Program-made: the position numbers and the translations under genes
NCBI GenBank assembly: GCA_004535795.1
Contig: SPIA01000002.1
Coordinates: 117,802 to 181,801 of the forward strand
DNA length: 64,000 nt
From: Gammaproteobacteria bacterium LSUCC0057
Lineage (GTDB): Bacteria; Pseudomonadota; Gammaproteobacteria; Pseudomonadales; Porticoccaceae
Direction: 5' to 3'
In this document: positions 24,789 to 33,310 of the stretch, piece after piece
Layout: every line of letters begins with the position of its first letter
Position numbering within the stretch: the stretch's first letter is position 1
Notes under the pieces: generated by a model
What the model was told of the DNA's origin: nothing
Databases searched by the model: none
What the model saw: the letters and a program-made list of their open reading frames with translations, nothing else

Positions 24789-26075
24789 TCAATCCCAAAC
24801 AACCGCAACACTGTGGGGGCCGCGCAGTTGCGCTCCCGCAATCACCGGTGCTGGCCGGTCAGGGTCCAATCGCAGGCCTGGCAGCAGATCTAAAATGGCA
24901 TTCACCGCCACCTGCAATTCAGCTTTGGCGATGAACTGGCCAATACAGGTGTGGGGACCAAACCCGAAACCAAATGAAGGCTTCAGATCTCGGTCAATAT
25001 TGAAGGTCTCACTGTCGGCAAACACCTGCTCATCGCGATTGGCCGATATCACGATGCACTGTACCATCGCCCCCTTGGGGATATCGACGCCGGCCAATTG
25101 CAGATCTTTACTGGCTTGGCGCACTTTGAACGTCGCGACCGGTTCAAATCTAATCGCCTCGTCAATCGCTTTGGGGACTAAACTGCGATCGTTGCGCACC
25201 CTCTCGAGCAGCTCCGGGCGCTCCAGCAACAGCGTCATAATCGAGCCAAATGTCCGCGTTGTGGTCTCACCTGCCGCTGGCAGCAACGATCGCACAAAGG
25301 TGGCAATTTCATGGTCATCCAAGCGACCACCTTCATACTCGGCGGCGATCAAGCGGCTGATTAGATCATCGCCGCCGGTCGCCGCGGCGCGCACCTCTTG
25401 GACCCGACCAATGATGGCGTCGTAAAGATTTTTTGATGCGCTCATCGCCGCCTCGCGCGCCCGCTCGGCTTTGCTCGGGTCGAGCTGCGGACCGGCGAGA
25501 ATATCCAGCGCCCAAGCCGCGTACTGCTTGACAACTTGCGGCTGGTCGGCGGGGAAGCCGATCAGCGAGTAAATCAGCCGGATCGGGAAGTGCAGAGCAA
25601 ACTCCATCAGATCAGCGCGCTTTGCGGCCACCATCGGCTCGATATATTCTTGGCGAATGATCGGATCCATGACCGTGCTTTTCCACCGGTTCACTACCGC
25701 CGGCATAAAGATTGGCTGCAGCAGTGCACGGGCCTTGCGGTGCATATCGCCATCCATCCCGGTGAGGATCAAGCCATCGACAAAGGCACCTAACCCCTCG
25801 GCGATGAAGCCGCTGGTGAAGCTCTCCGCATCACGCAATACCTGCATCACTTCACGGTGTTTAAAGACACTGTAGGTCGGCCGTGACGCGTCAATACCAG
25901 CGATATTAGGCACGCCCAACTTGGCCATAAAGTCTTCTGCAATGATCGGCGAGTTATGCCGCAGCTCGCGCAGCATAGCGTGGAGGTCGACATTCTCGCC
26001 GCGATAATTTGCGGCGACATTGGCGAATGATGCTTGTAGAGACTGTTCCGCTGCCGGCTGGTTGTTCTCACTCAT
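24789..26075 (-). CDS. Cytochrome P450 (first of two paralogues)
   Basis: A 428-aa soluble bacterial P450. The heme-binding loop F-G-F-G-P-H-T-C-I-G has the thiolate Cys at about residue 377. The I-helix oxygen-activation motif is A-A-G-E-T-T-T-R-T (Glu in place of the usual Asp), and the K-helix E-x-x-R is in D-E-A-I-R-F. It hydroxylates an unactivated carbon using a ferredoxin and reductase encoded elsewhere; none is in this window. It looks closely related to the P450 at 29533-30828, with shared long blocks around the I helix and heme loop. The substrate is unknown. Confidence 0.92.
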   Translation of the reverse strand: MSENNQPAAEQSLQASFANVAANYRGENVDLHAMLRELRHNSPIIAEDFMAKLGVPNIAGIDASRPTYSVFKHREVMQVLRDAESFTSGFIAEGLGAFVDGLILTGMDGDMHRKARALLQPIFMPAVVNRWKSTVMDPIIRQEYIEPMVAAKRADLMEFALHFPIRLIYSLIGFPADQPQVVKQYAAWALDILAGPQLDPSKAERAREAAMSASKNLYDAIIGRVQEVRAAATGGDDLISRLIAAEYEGGRLDDHEIATFVRSLLPAAGETTTRTFGSIMTLLLERPELLERVRNDRSLVPKAIDEAIRFEPVATFKVRQASKDLQLAGVDIPKGAMVQCIVISANRDEQVFADSETFNIDRDLKPSFGFGFGPHTCIGQFIAKAELQVAVNAILDLLPGLRLDPDRPAPVIAGAQLRGPHSVAVVWD

Positions 26076-26212
26076 ATCAAATCTCGCTGCTGGGCTGGGG
26101 TGCTGTCAGTGGTATGACTGTGAAAGCTCGCACAATTTGTGACAATTTAAACACTTTTGCATTTTATGTTCAACTTTTTTATGTCGCTTTTTTAACCTGT
26201 CGCTATCGGGCG

Positions 26213-27424
26213 CTACTCCCCAGAGGGCAGATCTACTGAGCGCGGGTATAGTCTAATCACCTGCCAGCTAGCGGCGCTGAGTGCTGCCACCATTCCCCAC
26301 AACAGCAGCGCAGCGCCGAGCGAAGCGCCTACGGCGCCGTAGAGTAGCGGCATCGCCAACATCGAGCCCTGGGTAAACATCGAGCGCACGGCCAGCGTTT
26401 CACCGTGCCGCTCACTGGGGGTAACTTCGTGGAGGGTCGCCAAAATCGCTGGTTGCACACTGCCCAGCGCCACCCCAAAGCTAAATGCACAAATTGATAT
26501 CATCCACGCCAACTCTAAAAATGGGTAGATAAATAGCGAGAGTGCCGCCAACCCGAGCGAAGCCAGCAGTAAATATTTACGCGACAAACGCGACACAAAC
26601 AGTGGCAGTAGCAGCCTCACCACAATCGAGGCGAGACCAAAGGCGGCGAAAATTGCTCCGACTTCTGTGGCGCTAAAGCCGCGCTGGTGACCTAAAATCG
26701 GCACCACAAAACCGTGCACATCCCAGCTGGCGACCACTGCCCAGTTGATGAACAGCAGCCGTCGCACAGGCAAGATCCGCAGGATGTCGGCGACACGCCT
26801 CGGTTGCGAGCTACCGTTAGCGAGCGGCTTTTTCAGCTCCTCGCGGGGGACTCGCTGCGACAGAAACAGCGTCACCAACGGCGGGATAGCCAATATAGCG
26901 AAAGCCTGCCGGTAGCCGAACTGGTCAATCATGACCCCCGCCAACAGCGGCCCAATCAGACCAGCCAGAGACGGCGCGATAGCTATCCAGCTGAAGATCT
27001 GCAACCGCGTAGCAGCCGAGCTTGCCATCTTACTGGCCGTGCGCTGGATCGCGATCATGCCAAACCCTGACCCTGCGCCACTGCAGGCGGCGCCAATACA
27101 CAGTGCCAACAGGGAGTCACTCATAGCCAAGCACAATCCGGCAACCAGCGACAACGCTGCCGCCAGCCGCACCGGCAAGTGGTAACCACACCGGTCGGTG
27201 AACCGCCCGAATGCGATCGCCAACAGCGCCGGCACAATGGCAAACATGGCGACCAAGAAACCGACCAAAAAAGCACTGTAGCCCTTGGCCAACGCCTCCA
27301 ACGGGATCGCTACCCGCATCCCATGCATATTGATATGCAGACCAATCTGGCAGACGACTAAAGTCGCCAATACCACTATGTGCTCGCGACGGCTCAGGTT
27401 GCTCAGGGTCACAACTTGCCCCAC
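26213..27424 (-). CDS. MFS transporter
   Basis: A carrier of about 400 aa with 12 hydrophobic segments and a loop 2-3 motif F-G-R-F-T-D-R-C-G. The start is GTG: either 27424, or 27412, where a GGGG lies 7 nt upstream, which I find slightly better. It lies 27 nt after the AhpD-like gene and precedes a 137-bp gap before the P450 gene. It is the third MFS gene in the region. The direction and substrate of transport are not visible. Confidence 0.82.
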   Translation of the reverse strand: MGQVVTLSNLSRREHIVVLATLVVCQIGLHINMHGMRVAIPLEALAKGYSAFLVGFLVAMFAIVPALLAIAFGRFTDRCGYHLPVRLAAALSLVAGLCLAMSDSLLALCIGAACSGAGSGFGMIAIQRTASKMASSAATRLQIFSWIAIAPSLAGLIGPLLAGVMIDQFGYRQAFAILAIPPLVTLFLSQRVPREELKKPLANGSSQPRRVADILRILPVRRLLFINWAVVASWDVHGFVVPILGHQRGFSATEVGAIFAAFGLASIVVRLLLPLFVSRLSRKYLLLASLGLAALSLFIYPFLELAWMISICAFSFGVALGSVQPAILATLHEVTPSERHGETLAVRSMFTQGSMLAMPLLYGAVGASLGAALLLWGMVAALSAASWQVIRLYPRSVDLPSGE

Positions 27425-27451
27425 TGCTGTGCCGCGTGCCGCTGCGGAAGT

Positions 27452-27958
27452 TTATTCGAAGGCATTGAGCACATAGGTCAATCTTCCTCCGGCCAGCATC
27501 AACGCACAAAATTGGCACAGCTCAACGATCGCAGCCTCACTAAAATGTAACCTTAGCTGCGAAAAGTCATCGTCATTGATGGCGGCATAATCCCCTGCGA
27601 AACGCTCGGCAAAGTTCACCGCTATACGTTCGATCTCGGAAAATGAGTCATCGTTACCATTGAGACAGGCGACATCCTGCTCGCTGACAAACTGACTTTT
27701 TCTCGCCAGCTGGCAAGCCTTACACTGCGTAATGGTGGAAATTTTTAGCCGCACCAGCTCGCGCAACCGCTCACCGAGTAACGATTCAGAGTAGAAACTT
27801 GTCAGTGTTTGCAGCCAAGGCAGTGCGGTATTGGGGCGATGCGCCCAAACCTGCAGAGGTAATGTAACGCTCAGAACACCCTGCCGGTGCGCATTGGCGA
27901 CAGCCTCTTGCAACGGCGCCGGCATCTGGTTGAGCGCGAGTGGCGTAACCCGGGGCAT
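27452..27958 (-). CDS. Carboxymuconolactone decarboxylase/AhpD-like protein
   Basis: A 168-aa helical protein with the CMD/AhpD signature: L-R-E-L-V-R-L-K-I-S followed by Q-C-K-A-C-Q-L, a C-x-x-C that in AhpD is the redox-active pair. The downstream His of AhpD-type proton relays is not obvious. The start has GAGGA 7 nt upstream. Such proteins are peroxidase partners, or act as lactone decarboxylases when the Cys pair is absent. With the pair present, a peroxide-detoxifying role beside oxygenases is the simpler reading. The gap upstream (27959-28073) contains a 21-bp palindrome. Confidence 0.75.
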   Translation of the reverse strand: MPRVTPLALNQMPAPLQEAVANAHRQGVLSVTLPLQVWAHRPNTALPWLQTLTSFYSESLLGERLRELVRLKISTITQCKACQLARKSQFVSEQDVACLNGNDDSFSEIERIAVNFAERFAGDYAAINDDDFSQLRLHFSEAAIVELCQFCALMLAGGRLTYVLNAFE

Positions 27959-28005
27959 AAAGAGTCCTCATTACTAGAATGAGACAGGCTACTATTTTTG
28001 TACAG

Positions 28006-28026
28006 ATTTAGCAATTATGTCTAAAT
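28006..28026. promoter_or_regulatory. Candidate operator ATTTAG-N9-CTAAAT
   Basis: A perfect 6-bp inverted repeat with a 9-bp spacer lies in the AT-rich gap upstream of the AhpD-like gene (start 27958) and downstream of the NTF2-like gene stop (28074). It could mark an internal promoter that splits the long operon. It differs in sequence from the TTTGAC palindrome, so another regulator would bind it. AT-richness makes a chance palindrome possible. Confidence 0.35.
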
Positions 28027-28073
28027 AAGACGAAGAGCACCTCAGCAAGAGGCTATCTTCGCCACCGCCAAAC

Positions 28074-28433
28074 TCAGGGCTCTTTGATGAAATATCGGAT
28101 CTCTAAATCGCCGTTGTCAGCAAACTTGTAGATTTCGATGGTTTCAATAGCCATCGCCGTTCCCTGAATATTGTTGCGGTTGTGGCAGGCCGCCTCGGCG
28201 CCATTGACGATCAGCTCCAGCTCTTCAATGGCAATGTTCTGCTGATTCTGATCCCACATGTTCTCAAGAATCGTCCAACCATCGCCGCGATGCTTGCCGA
28301 CGTATTCGATCTGTAGCGCCCCTGTGACTATTCCCCGGTAGGCGCCAAAAAATCCGTCTCGGTCACCTCGATTCCAGCAGGCGATCTGCTCGTGTAAAAA
28401 GTGCTCAATCTGTTCTGCCGTTGGCGTTGTCAT
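28074..28433 (-). CDS. NTF2-like (SnoaL-like) protein
   Basis: A 119-aa single-domain protein of the NTF2-like superfamily: helix 1 (I-E-H-F-L-H-E-Q-I-A-C-W-N-R-G-D), a hydrophobic pocket strand set, and a C-terminal E-I-R-Y-F strand. AGAGG lies about 6 nt before the ATG. It is 23 nt downstream of the AttH/CrtC-like gene and shares an operon with it, repeating the pairing seen at 6345-7809. It may be an isomerase/dehydratase or a carrier. There is no epoxide-hydrolase triad. Confidence 0.7.
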   Translation of the reverse strand: MTTPTAEQIEHFLHEQIACWNRGDRDGFFGAYRGIVTGALQIEYVGKHRGDGWTILENMWDQNQQNIAIEELELIVNGAEAACHNRNNIQGTAMAIETIEIYKFADNGDLEIRYFIKEP

Positions 28434-28456
28434 AGCTACCTCTTGTCAATAATCAA

Positions 28457-29488
28457 TTAAAGATCACTGCCGCGCACATTGCGAGCAGAGCCATTGCGCC
28501 GGTCAGACTCTCCCCAAGCAAACCAGCGGTCTGGCTCTCGGGTATCACCAACACGTCGCCAACGCCCTTCCTGCTGAGCAGTTATCGGGAACCCGCCGAC
28601 AAAATCCACCATCTCGCCGCGCGGGTCTGGCAAAAATTCCCAGCGCTCGTCGCCATCGACGACCACGCTGGCGCGCGAGGCAAAATAACTGCCCTCCTTG
28701 TGCTCTACCTCGCCTTCGATATCAGTACTGCAGCGAATTTCACCTTTCTCATTTTGAAAGATGGCATAACCCAAATTGTCGTGGCCAACCATGATCGAGC
28801 CGACATCCCAGCTGCCGTCTTTGTAGACAGTGGCAAATGTCCACCAGATCACGTGCATCTTGTTGTTTACCACCAGATCCTTTTGGAAGTGGATCGCCCC
28901 GCCCTCGGCCATCCAGGCCTGGTCGAGAGCGATGATGCCTTTGACCTGGCGACCATTGCACTGGCCGGCAACATCGTAGAGCTGCGACACATAGAAAGTG
29001 CCCCAATCCTCACCGGGCAGGTACCACTGAAAGCCTTCACCGAGCAGCCTACCCTGCAGCTCGAGCAGCCCCTCCTCACGCCAGCTTAGGCGTTCGCCAG
29101 ACGCTGAGATCTGCCAACCAGCACCTTCGTCGTCATCAAGGTTGGACCAATACGCGGTATCGTTATCCAGCCAACGCTTGGGAAACATGGTGGTTGCCCG
29201 CGGCGCAATATTCGCCTGATCGATACGGATATGTTTGCCATCTACCCGTGTGTTTAAAAACAAGAACTTGGTCGGATTCGGCGTGCTGTTGGGCGCGTTG
29301 ACCGCTCGCGCCATTGAGTAAATATGCCCCTCTTCATCGCGAAAACTGCCAAACGGCATATGTTTGGTCAGCTTCAGACCGAAATGATCGCGCAGGTCGG
29401 CCAACTTACTACCCGAGACTTTTTGCGGACCGACCAAGCACTGGTAGGCAAAATCACCGCGGTTGGGAACCGTTTTAAAATATCGCAT
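28457..29488 (-). CDS. AttH/CrtC-like protein (divergent)
   Basis: A 343-aa beta-rich cytosolic protein with many Trp and Gly residues. The element G-R-Q-V-K-G-I-I-A-L-D-Q-A-W-M occupies the place of the D-H-S-W-G motif of relatives, keeping Asp and Trp. GAGGG lies about 9 nt before the ATG. It sits between the P450 at 29533 and an NTF2-like gene, all in one direction with gaps under 50 nt. I assign it to the same broad fold as the proteins at 6757 and 17288 on layout. Sequence similarity is weak, so this is a hypothesis. Confidence 0.5.
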   Translation of the reverse strand: MRYFKTVPNRGDFAYQCLVGPQKVSGSKLADLRDHFGLKLTKHMPFGSFRDEEGHIYSMARAVNAPNSTPNPTKFLFLNTRVDGKHIRIDQANIAPRATTMFPKRWLDNDTAYWSNLDDDEGAGWQISASGERLSWREEGLLELQGRLLGEGFQWYLPGEDWGTFYVSQLYDVAGQCNGRQVKGIIALDQAWMAEGGAIHFQKDLVVNNKMHVIWWTFATVYKDGSWDVGSIMVGHDNLGYAIFQNEKGEIRCSTDIEGEVEHKEGSYFASRASVVVDGDERWEFLPDPRGEMVDFVGGFPITAQQEGRWRRVGDTREPDRWFAWGESDRRNGSARNVRGSDL

Positions 29489-29532
29489 TGCAACACCCTC
29501 TATTGAGTAATTTGTTTGTCCCGGTTGCCGAC

Positions 29533-30828
29533 TCAGTCCCAGAGCACATGAACCTCAGAGGTTCCACGCAGTTGAGCACCTTGGATTTCAGGTAGGGGAT
29601 AATCTGGATCCAACCGCAAGTTGGGTAACAGATCAAACATGGCATTGAGGGCGACGTTCAGCTCTAATTTGGCCACAAACTGACCGATACACATGTGCGG
29701 TCCAAAACCGAAACCAAACGAGGGCTTTTGTACTCTGTCGATATCAAATTTTTGACCATTTTCGAAAACGCTCTCGTCGCGGTTAGCCGAAACTACCATG
29801 GCCTGAACAAATGATCCTTTGGGGATATGCACCCCGTGCAGCTCAACATCACGAGAGGTCTCGCGCACCTTAAACGTCGCAATAGGTTCGAAGCGGATGG
29901 TCTCATCAATTAATTTGGGAATAAGCTCGCGGTCATTGCGTACTCGGTCGAGCAGGCCGGGCTGGGTAAACAACATGGTCAAAATCGTACTCAAGGTGCG
30001 GGTGGTGGTCTCACCAGCAGCCGGCAGCAGTGAGCGCACAAATGTCACTACTTCGTGGTCGCTCAGCTTGGTGCCATCGTCGTACTCGGCGCGCAGCAGC
30101 CTGGCAATCAGATCATCTGCCTGCCCCTCTTCGCCGCGGCGCGATACGACAATTTGCAGGATCGCATCGTAGAGCCCTTGAGCTGCCAGCGCGCCCATTT
30201 TTTTGGCATCTTCAATCTTATCCGGATCGATCTGGTTAGCGCCCGCCATCAACAGTGCCCACGACGCAAAACGGTTGTACTGGGCGGTGTCGCTCTCAGG
30301 GAAACCCATCAGCGAGTACATCAGCCGGATCGGGAAATAGAGACCGAACTCCATCAAATTCGCTTTCTTCGCTGCGACCATCGGCGTTAAGAAATCTTCG
30401 CGAATGACACGATCGATCTTGCCCCGCCAGCCGTTGACCGTAGCCGGCATAAAGGCTGATTGCAGTAATTTGCGAACATTGCGATGAGGCTCGCCATCCA
30501 TACCCAGTATGAACAGGCCACCGTCAAAAGCCGCACCAAATCCTTTGAGAATAAAGCTATTGGTATAGGTTTCAGCGTCGCGGAGGATGCCCATCACGTC
30601 GTGATAACCAAACAGCGCAAAGGTAGGCTTGGTCCCTTGGGCTAGCCCAGCGTTGGTGGGGATACCAAACTGTTTAATAAAGTCCCCCTCAAAAATTGGG
30701 TTTTTTTGGCGCATCTCTTCACAAACTTGGTGAATGTCGAGACCGCTGCCTTTGTAGGTGTCAGAAACGACGTTGTAAGAGGCCTTGAGCGGTATATCCA
30801 AAATCGATTCTGGGGTCATTTCGTTCAT
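29533..30828 (-). CDS. Cytochrome P450 (second paralogue)
   Basis: A 431-aa P450 with heme loop F-G-F-G-P-H-M-C-I-G (Cys at about residue 380), I-helix A-A-G-E-T-T-T-R-T and K-helix D-E-T-I-R-F. It resembles the P450 at 24789 along its whole length, so the two are paralogues that may oxidise successive positions or related substrates. GGAG lies 8 nt before the ATG. It is the first gene of the long minus-strand series ending at 18585. Its promoter region is shared with the divergent TetR gene and carries operator site 2. Confidence 0.92.
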   Translation of the reverse strand: MNEMTPESILDIPLKASYNVVSDTYKGSGLDIHQVCEEMRQKNPIFEGDFIKQFGIPTNAGLAQGTKPTFALFGYHDVMGILRDAETYTNSFILKGFGAAFDGGLFILGMDGEPHRNVRKLLQSAFMPATVNGWRGKIDRVIREDFLTPMVAAKKANLMEFGLYFPIRLMYSLMGFPESDTAQYNRFASWALLMAGANQIDPDKIEDAKKMGALAAQGLYDAILQIVVSRRGEEGQADDLIARLLRAEYDDGTKLSDHEVVTFVRSLLPAAGETTTRTLSTILTMLFTQPGLLDRVRNDRELIPKLIDETIRFEPIATFKVRETSRDVELHGVHIPKGSFVQAMVVSANRDESVFENGQKFDIDRVQKPSFGFGFGPHMCIGQFVAKLELNVALNAMFDLLPNLRLDPDYPLPEIQGAQLRGTSEVHVLWD

Positions 30829-30957
30829 CTGTTTGCTCCGAGTTATTCTTGTTTATAGGTAACCACGTTATGCAACGCCGTAAACTATCGAGCGCGCACA
30901 GTTAGGGTGACAGCGAATGATGATAGGTCAATTTTTGAGACGAATCATGGTAAGGTG

Positions 30958-30974
30958 TTTGACTTCAGGTCAAT
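30958..30974. promoter_or_regulatory. Operator-like palindrome TTTGAC-N5-GTCAAT (site 2 of 4)
   Basis: A 17-bp near-perfect palindrome (one arm ends in T) lies between the divergent P450 (start 30828) and TetR (start 30992) genes, 17 bp before the TetR start. In the P450 direction it gives TTGACC, then CATGAT after 18 nt, a possible promoter. A lone GGTCAA half-site sits at 30926-30931. The position suits joint control of the P450 series and autoregulation of the TetR gene. Confidence 0.7.
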
Positions 30975-30991
30975 TGAATAGCGTACGCCCA

Positions 30992-31615
30992 ATGCCACAT
31001 CGCTCCGGAAAAATCGATACCCTCAAACGCATCCTGGCGGCCGCCAGAGCAGAGTTTGCCGCCAAAGGTTTGGATAAGGCACATGTTCAGATCATTGCCG
31101 ACAACGCAGGGGTTACCAAACAGCTGATCTATCACTACTACCAAAACAAAGAAAACTTATTTGCCTGCGTGCTAGATGAGGCCTCTGATCATTCGATGTC
31201 AGAGCTCACGGTATTAGACTTAGATCACCTTGAGCCAGAGCAGGCGCTGCGCTGTATGGTCTACCATATCTACGATCAATTTAAAGCAGACCCCGCACTG
31301 GCATCCCTAGCCACAGAGGGGATCCGCTATCATGACAACAACGAGACCCCGCGCAACAGGTTCGCCGAAATGGGTCCTGTGCTAACCAAGAAGATGAGCG
31401 ATATCATCGGGCGCGGCGCATCCCAAGGCATATTCCATCGAGAGCTGGATTCCAACTATGTGTTTGCCACAGTAGGGCTGATGATCAGTGGCGCGTTCAC
31501 CAACCGCTATCTTCTCAACACGCTGGGCGAATTTGACCCCACCAGTGACGATGAGAATAACTGGCGCAAGTTCTGCGCCGACTTCTTACTACAGGCGCTT
31601 AAAAAGAGAGCTTAG
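30992..31615 (+). CDS. TetR/AcrR family transcriptional regulator
   Basis: A 207-aa repressor. The N-terminal helix-turn-helix reads I-L-A-A-A-R-A-E-F-A-A-K-G, then V-Q-I-I-A-D-N-A-G-V-T and L-I-Y-H-Y-Y-Q-N-K. The C-terminal ligand domain has a CECR/TetR_C-like pattern. I start it at the ATG at 30992, not at the in-frame ATG at 30917. The longer reading would place the operator at 30958-30974 inside the coding region and add 25 residues before a normal TetR N-terminus. It is the best candidate to bind the TTTGAC-N5-GTCAAA sites, because one lies directly at its own promoter. The inducer is probably a CoA thioester or other pathway intermediate. Confidence 0.87.
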   Translation: MPHRSGKIDTLKRILAAARAEFAAKGLDKAHVQIIADNAGVTKQLIYHYYQNKENLFACVLDEASDHSMSELTVLDLDHLEPEQALRCMVYHIYDQFKADPALASLATEGIRYHDNNETPRNRFAEMGPVLTKKMSDIIGRGASQGIFHRELDSNYVFATVGLMISGAFTNRYLLNTLGEFDPTSDDENNWRKFCADFLLQALKKRA

Positions 31616-31642
31616 AGGCGACCCAACAGCGTAGGTCACCTC
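31615..31642. terminator. Hairpin between convergent genes (no U-tract)
   Basis: Directly after the TetR stop, GAGGCGACC pairs with GGTCACCTC across a 10-nt loop with one C-A mismatch. It lies between the convergent stops at 31615 and 31655, where a bidirectional terminator is expected. The lack of a T-run makes it weak as an intrinsic terminator. Confidence 0.35.
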
Positions 31643-31654
31643 CCCATCTATTGC

Positions 31655-33232
31655 CTATTTGCCCAAGAAGCGCAGCACTCGCTGCGCAGTGATGCGCCCT
31701 GGCAGACCGTTGACACCGCCACCGGGAGCGGTCCCCGCACCGCCTAAATACAACCCTTTAACCGGTAGTTCGCCGCCCAAACCAGGTGCTGGCCGCATGG
31801 CACCCGATCGACTCGGCAGGGTGTCGATATGCACAACGCAGCCGTTGGGGACGTTGTATTTCTCCTCCCAATCAGGCGGAACGGTTACCTGGCGGGCGAT
31901 CTCAGCCTCTTTGAGACCCGGCACGAACTCTGCCGCCTGCTCAACCATAGCCTGACCGACTTGCTCGCGGATGGCGTCCCACCCCTCTCTCGGCTCTAAT
32001 GGCACGGCGATAGGGTATAGGTAGACGACATCCTGGTCTTGTGGCGCCTGGCTTGGATCCATACCGGTAGGGATAGTCATCCACTGATAGGGGAGCTTGG
32101 ACACCTCACCCCTCGCTGCACAGCGGAAGTTATCGACCACACTCTCTGCGGTGCCAAACATGATACCGCTGCGGCGCAGCGAGGCGCCATCGCTGCGCTT
32201 GGCTTCATGGTGTGCGTAGGTCACCTGCCGGTTGAGCGCCAGATCAATTTTCATCGGCGCAGCGCCATGAGAATTAGTTGGCGCTAAAGCGACTCGAGTG
32301 AGCAGTTTGCGCTCCAGCGCGCCGGAGGTAACCATCTCCAATGCCGGTTTGGGGTGTATGGCGCCAATCACAGCCTTTGCCGCGATGAAGCGCCCGCCGG
32401 CCAAACGCACCCCGGTCACTTTACCTTGCTCTGCGACGATCTCTTCCACCCGGGTAGAGAGCAGTAGCTCGCCGCCCACTTCGTTGAGGCGCGACACTAT
32501 CGAATTACTGAGCACTTGCATGCCGCCAATCGAGCGACCAAGACCGAAGCGATGTAATAGCCCCAACAGAGCAAAATAGATACCAGAACCCTCGTTGATG
32601 ATCGGACCGGCTGCACCGAGCAGACAGCTCAGTGCAGACTGGCACATCTCATGCTCAAAACGCTCCATGATCGAGGTGTAAGCGGGGCTGCTGATCAGCG
32701 CCATCAAGTCGCTTTTCAGCTTTAGGTTGCGCAACAGTACGCCAAGCGATTGCAGCTTCGCGCCAAAATTAAACTGGGTGGGGTCAACGCGCATTTGTGG
32801 TAACGCCAAGTCGACAAAGACGTTCACAAGCTCCATCAACTTGAGGAACTCTTCAGCATCGCGCTCTGAATAGCGTCTAAATTCGGCGGCGGTCTCTTCC
32901 GCAGTAGCGCCAAAAATGATCGATTCGCCGTTGGGGTGAAGATAGACATAGCCTGGTTTCATCGGCTTGTGGACAAATCCATGCCGCTCCAGCTGGAGCT
33001 CTTCGGGGACCATCGGGTGGGCTCGCAGCGACATGAGATCCAGCGCACAGGGGTGAATCATGTGCTGCGGCGCTCCGGCCAGGGTATAACCGGAGTTACA
33101 CATGCCGCCGGCTTTATCTAAAGCCTCAACAACCAAAACACTTTTTCCCTGTGCGCCTAGGTAGCAGCCGGCGACCAAGCCGTTGTGTCCACCACCGACA
33201 ATAACAACATCGTAACTCTCTGACTCACTCAT
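31655..33232 (-). CDS. FAD-dependent phytoene-desaturase-like oxidoreductase
   Basis: A 525-aa flavoprotein of the phytoene desaturase/amine oxidase superfamily. The N-terminal V-I-V-G-G-G-H-N-G-L-V-A-G dinucleotide motif is followed by V-V-E-A and K-A-G-G-M-C. At the C-terminus, G-L-Y-L-G-G-A-G-T-A-P-G-G-G-V-N-G-L-P-G matches the FAD signature of carotenoid-desaturase-like enzymes. The ATG at 33232 has AGGAG 8 nt upstream; an in-frame ATG at 33274 lacks one. Operator site 3 lies about 80 bp upstream. Relatives isomerise or desaturate isoprenoid chains. With no carotenoid synthesis genes nearby, a catabolic desaturation is more likely. Confidence 0.83.
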   Translation of the reverse strand: MSESESYDVVIVGGGHNGLVAGCYLGAQGKSVLVVEALDKAGGMCNSGYTLAGAPQHMIHPCALDLMSLRAHPMVPEELQLERHGFVHKPMKPGYVYLHPNGESIIFGATAEETAAEFRRYSERDAEEFLKLMELVNVFVDLALPQMRVDPTQFNFGAKLQSLGVLLRNLKLKSDLMALISSPAYTSIMERFEHEMCQSALSCLLGAAGPIINEGSGIYFALLGLLHRFGLGRSIGGMQVLSNSIVSRLNEVGGELLLSTRVEEIVAEQGKVTGVRLAGGRFIAAKAVIGAIHPKPALEMVTSGALERKLLTRVALAPTNSHGAAPMKIDLALNRQVTYAHHEAKRSDGASLRRSGIMFGTAESVVDNFRCAARGEVSKLPYQWMTIPTGMDPSQAPQDQDVVYLYPIAVPLEPREGWDAIREQVGQAMVEQAAEFVPGLKEAEIARQVTVPPDWEEKYNVPNGCVVHIDTLPSRSGAMRPAPGLGGELPVKGLYLGGAGTAPGGGVNGLPGRITAQRVLRFLGK

Positions 33233-33310
33233 TCTCACTGCTCCTATCATGACCGTGGCAATATCGCTGCCCATTCAAACAGGAAAAAAGAGTATTTTCG
33301 TCAAAAAGCG

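Noticed and set aside
26076-26212. Direct repeats AAATTGT (10 bp apart on the minus strand) and an 11-bp palindrome CACAATTTGTG upstream of the first P450
   Set aside because: The gap is strongly AT-rich, the repeats are short and I find no further copies, so I cannot tell them from chance; an internal promoter here remains possible.
30917-30991. N-terminal extension of the first TetR protein
   Set aside because: It lacks a Shine-Dalgarno, gives an atypical Cys/Arg-rich N-terminus and would bury the operator palindrome inside the gene.
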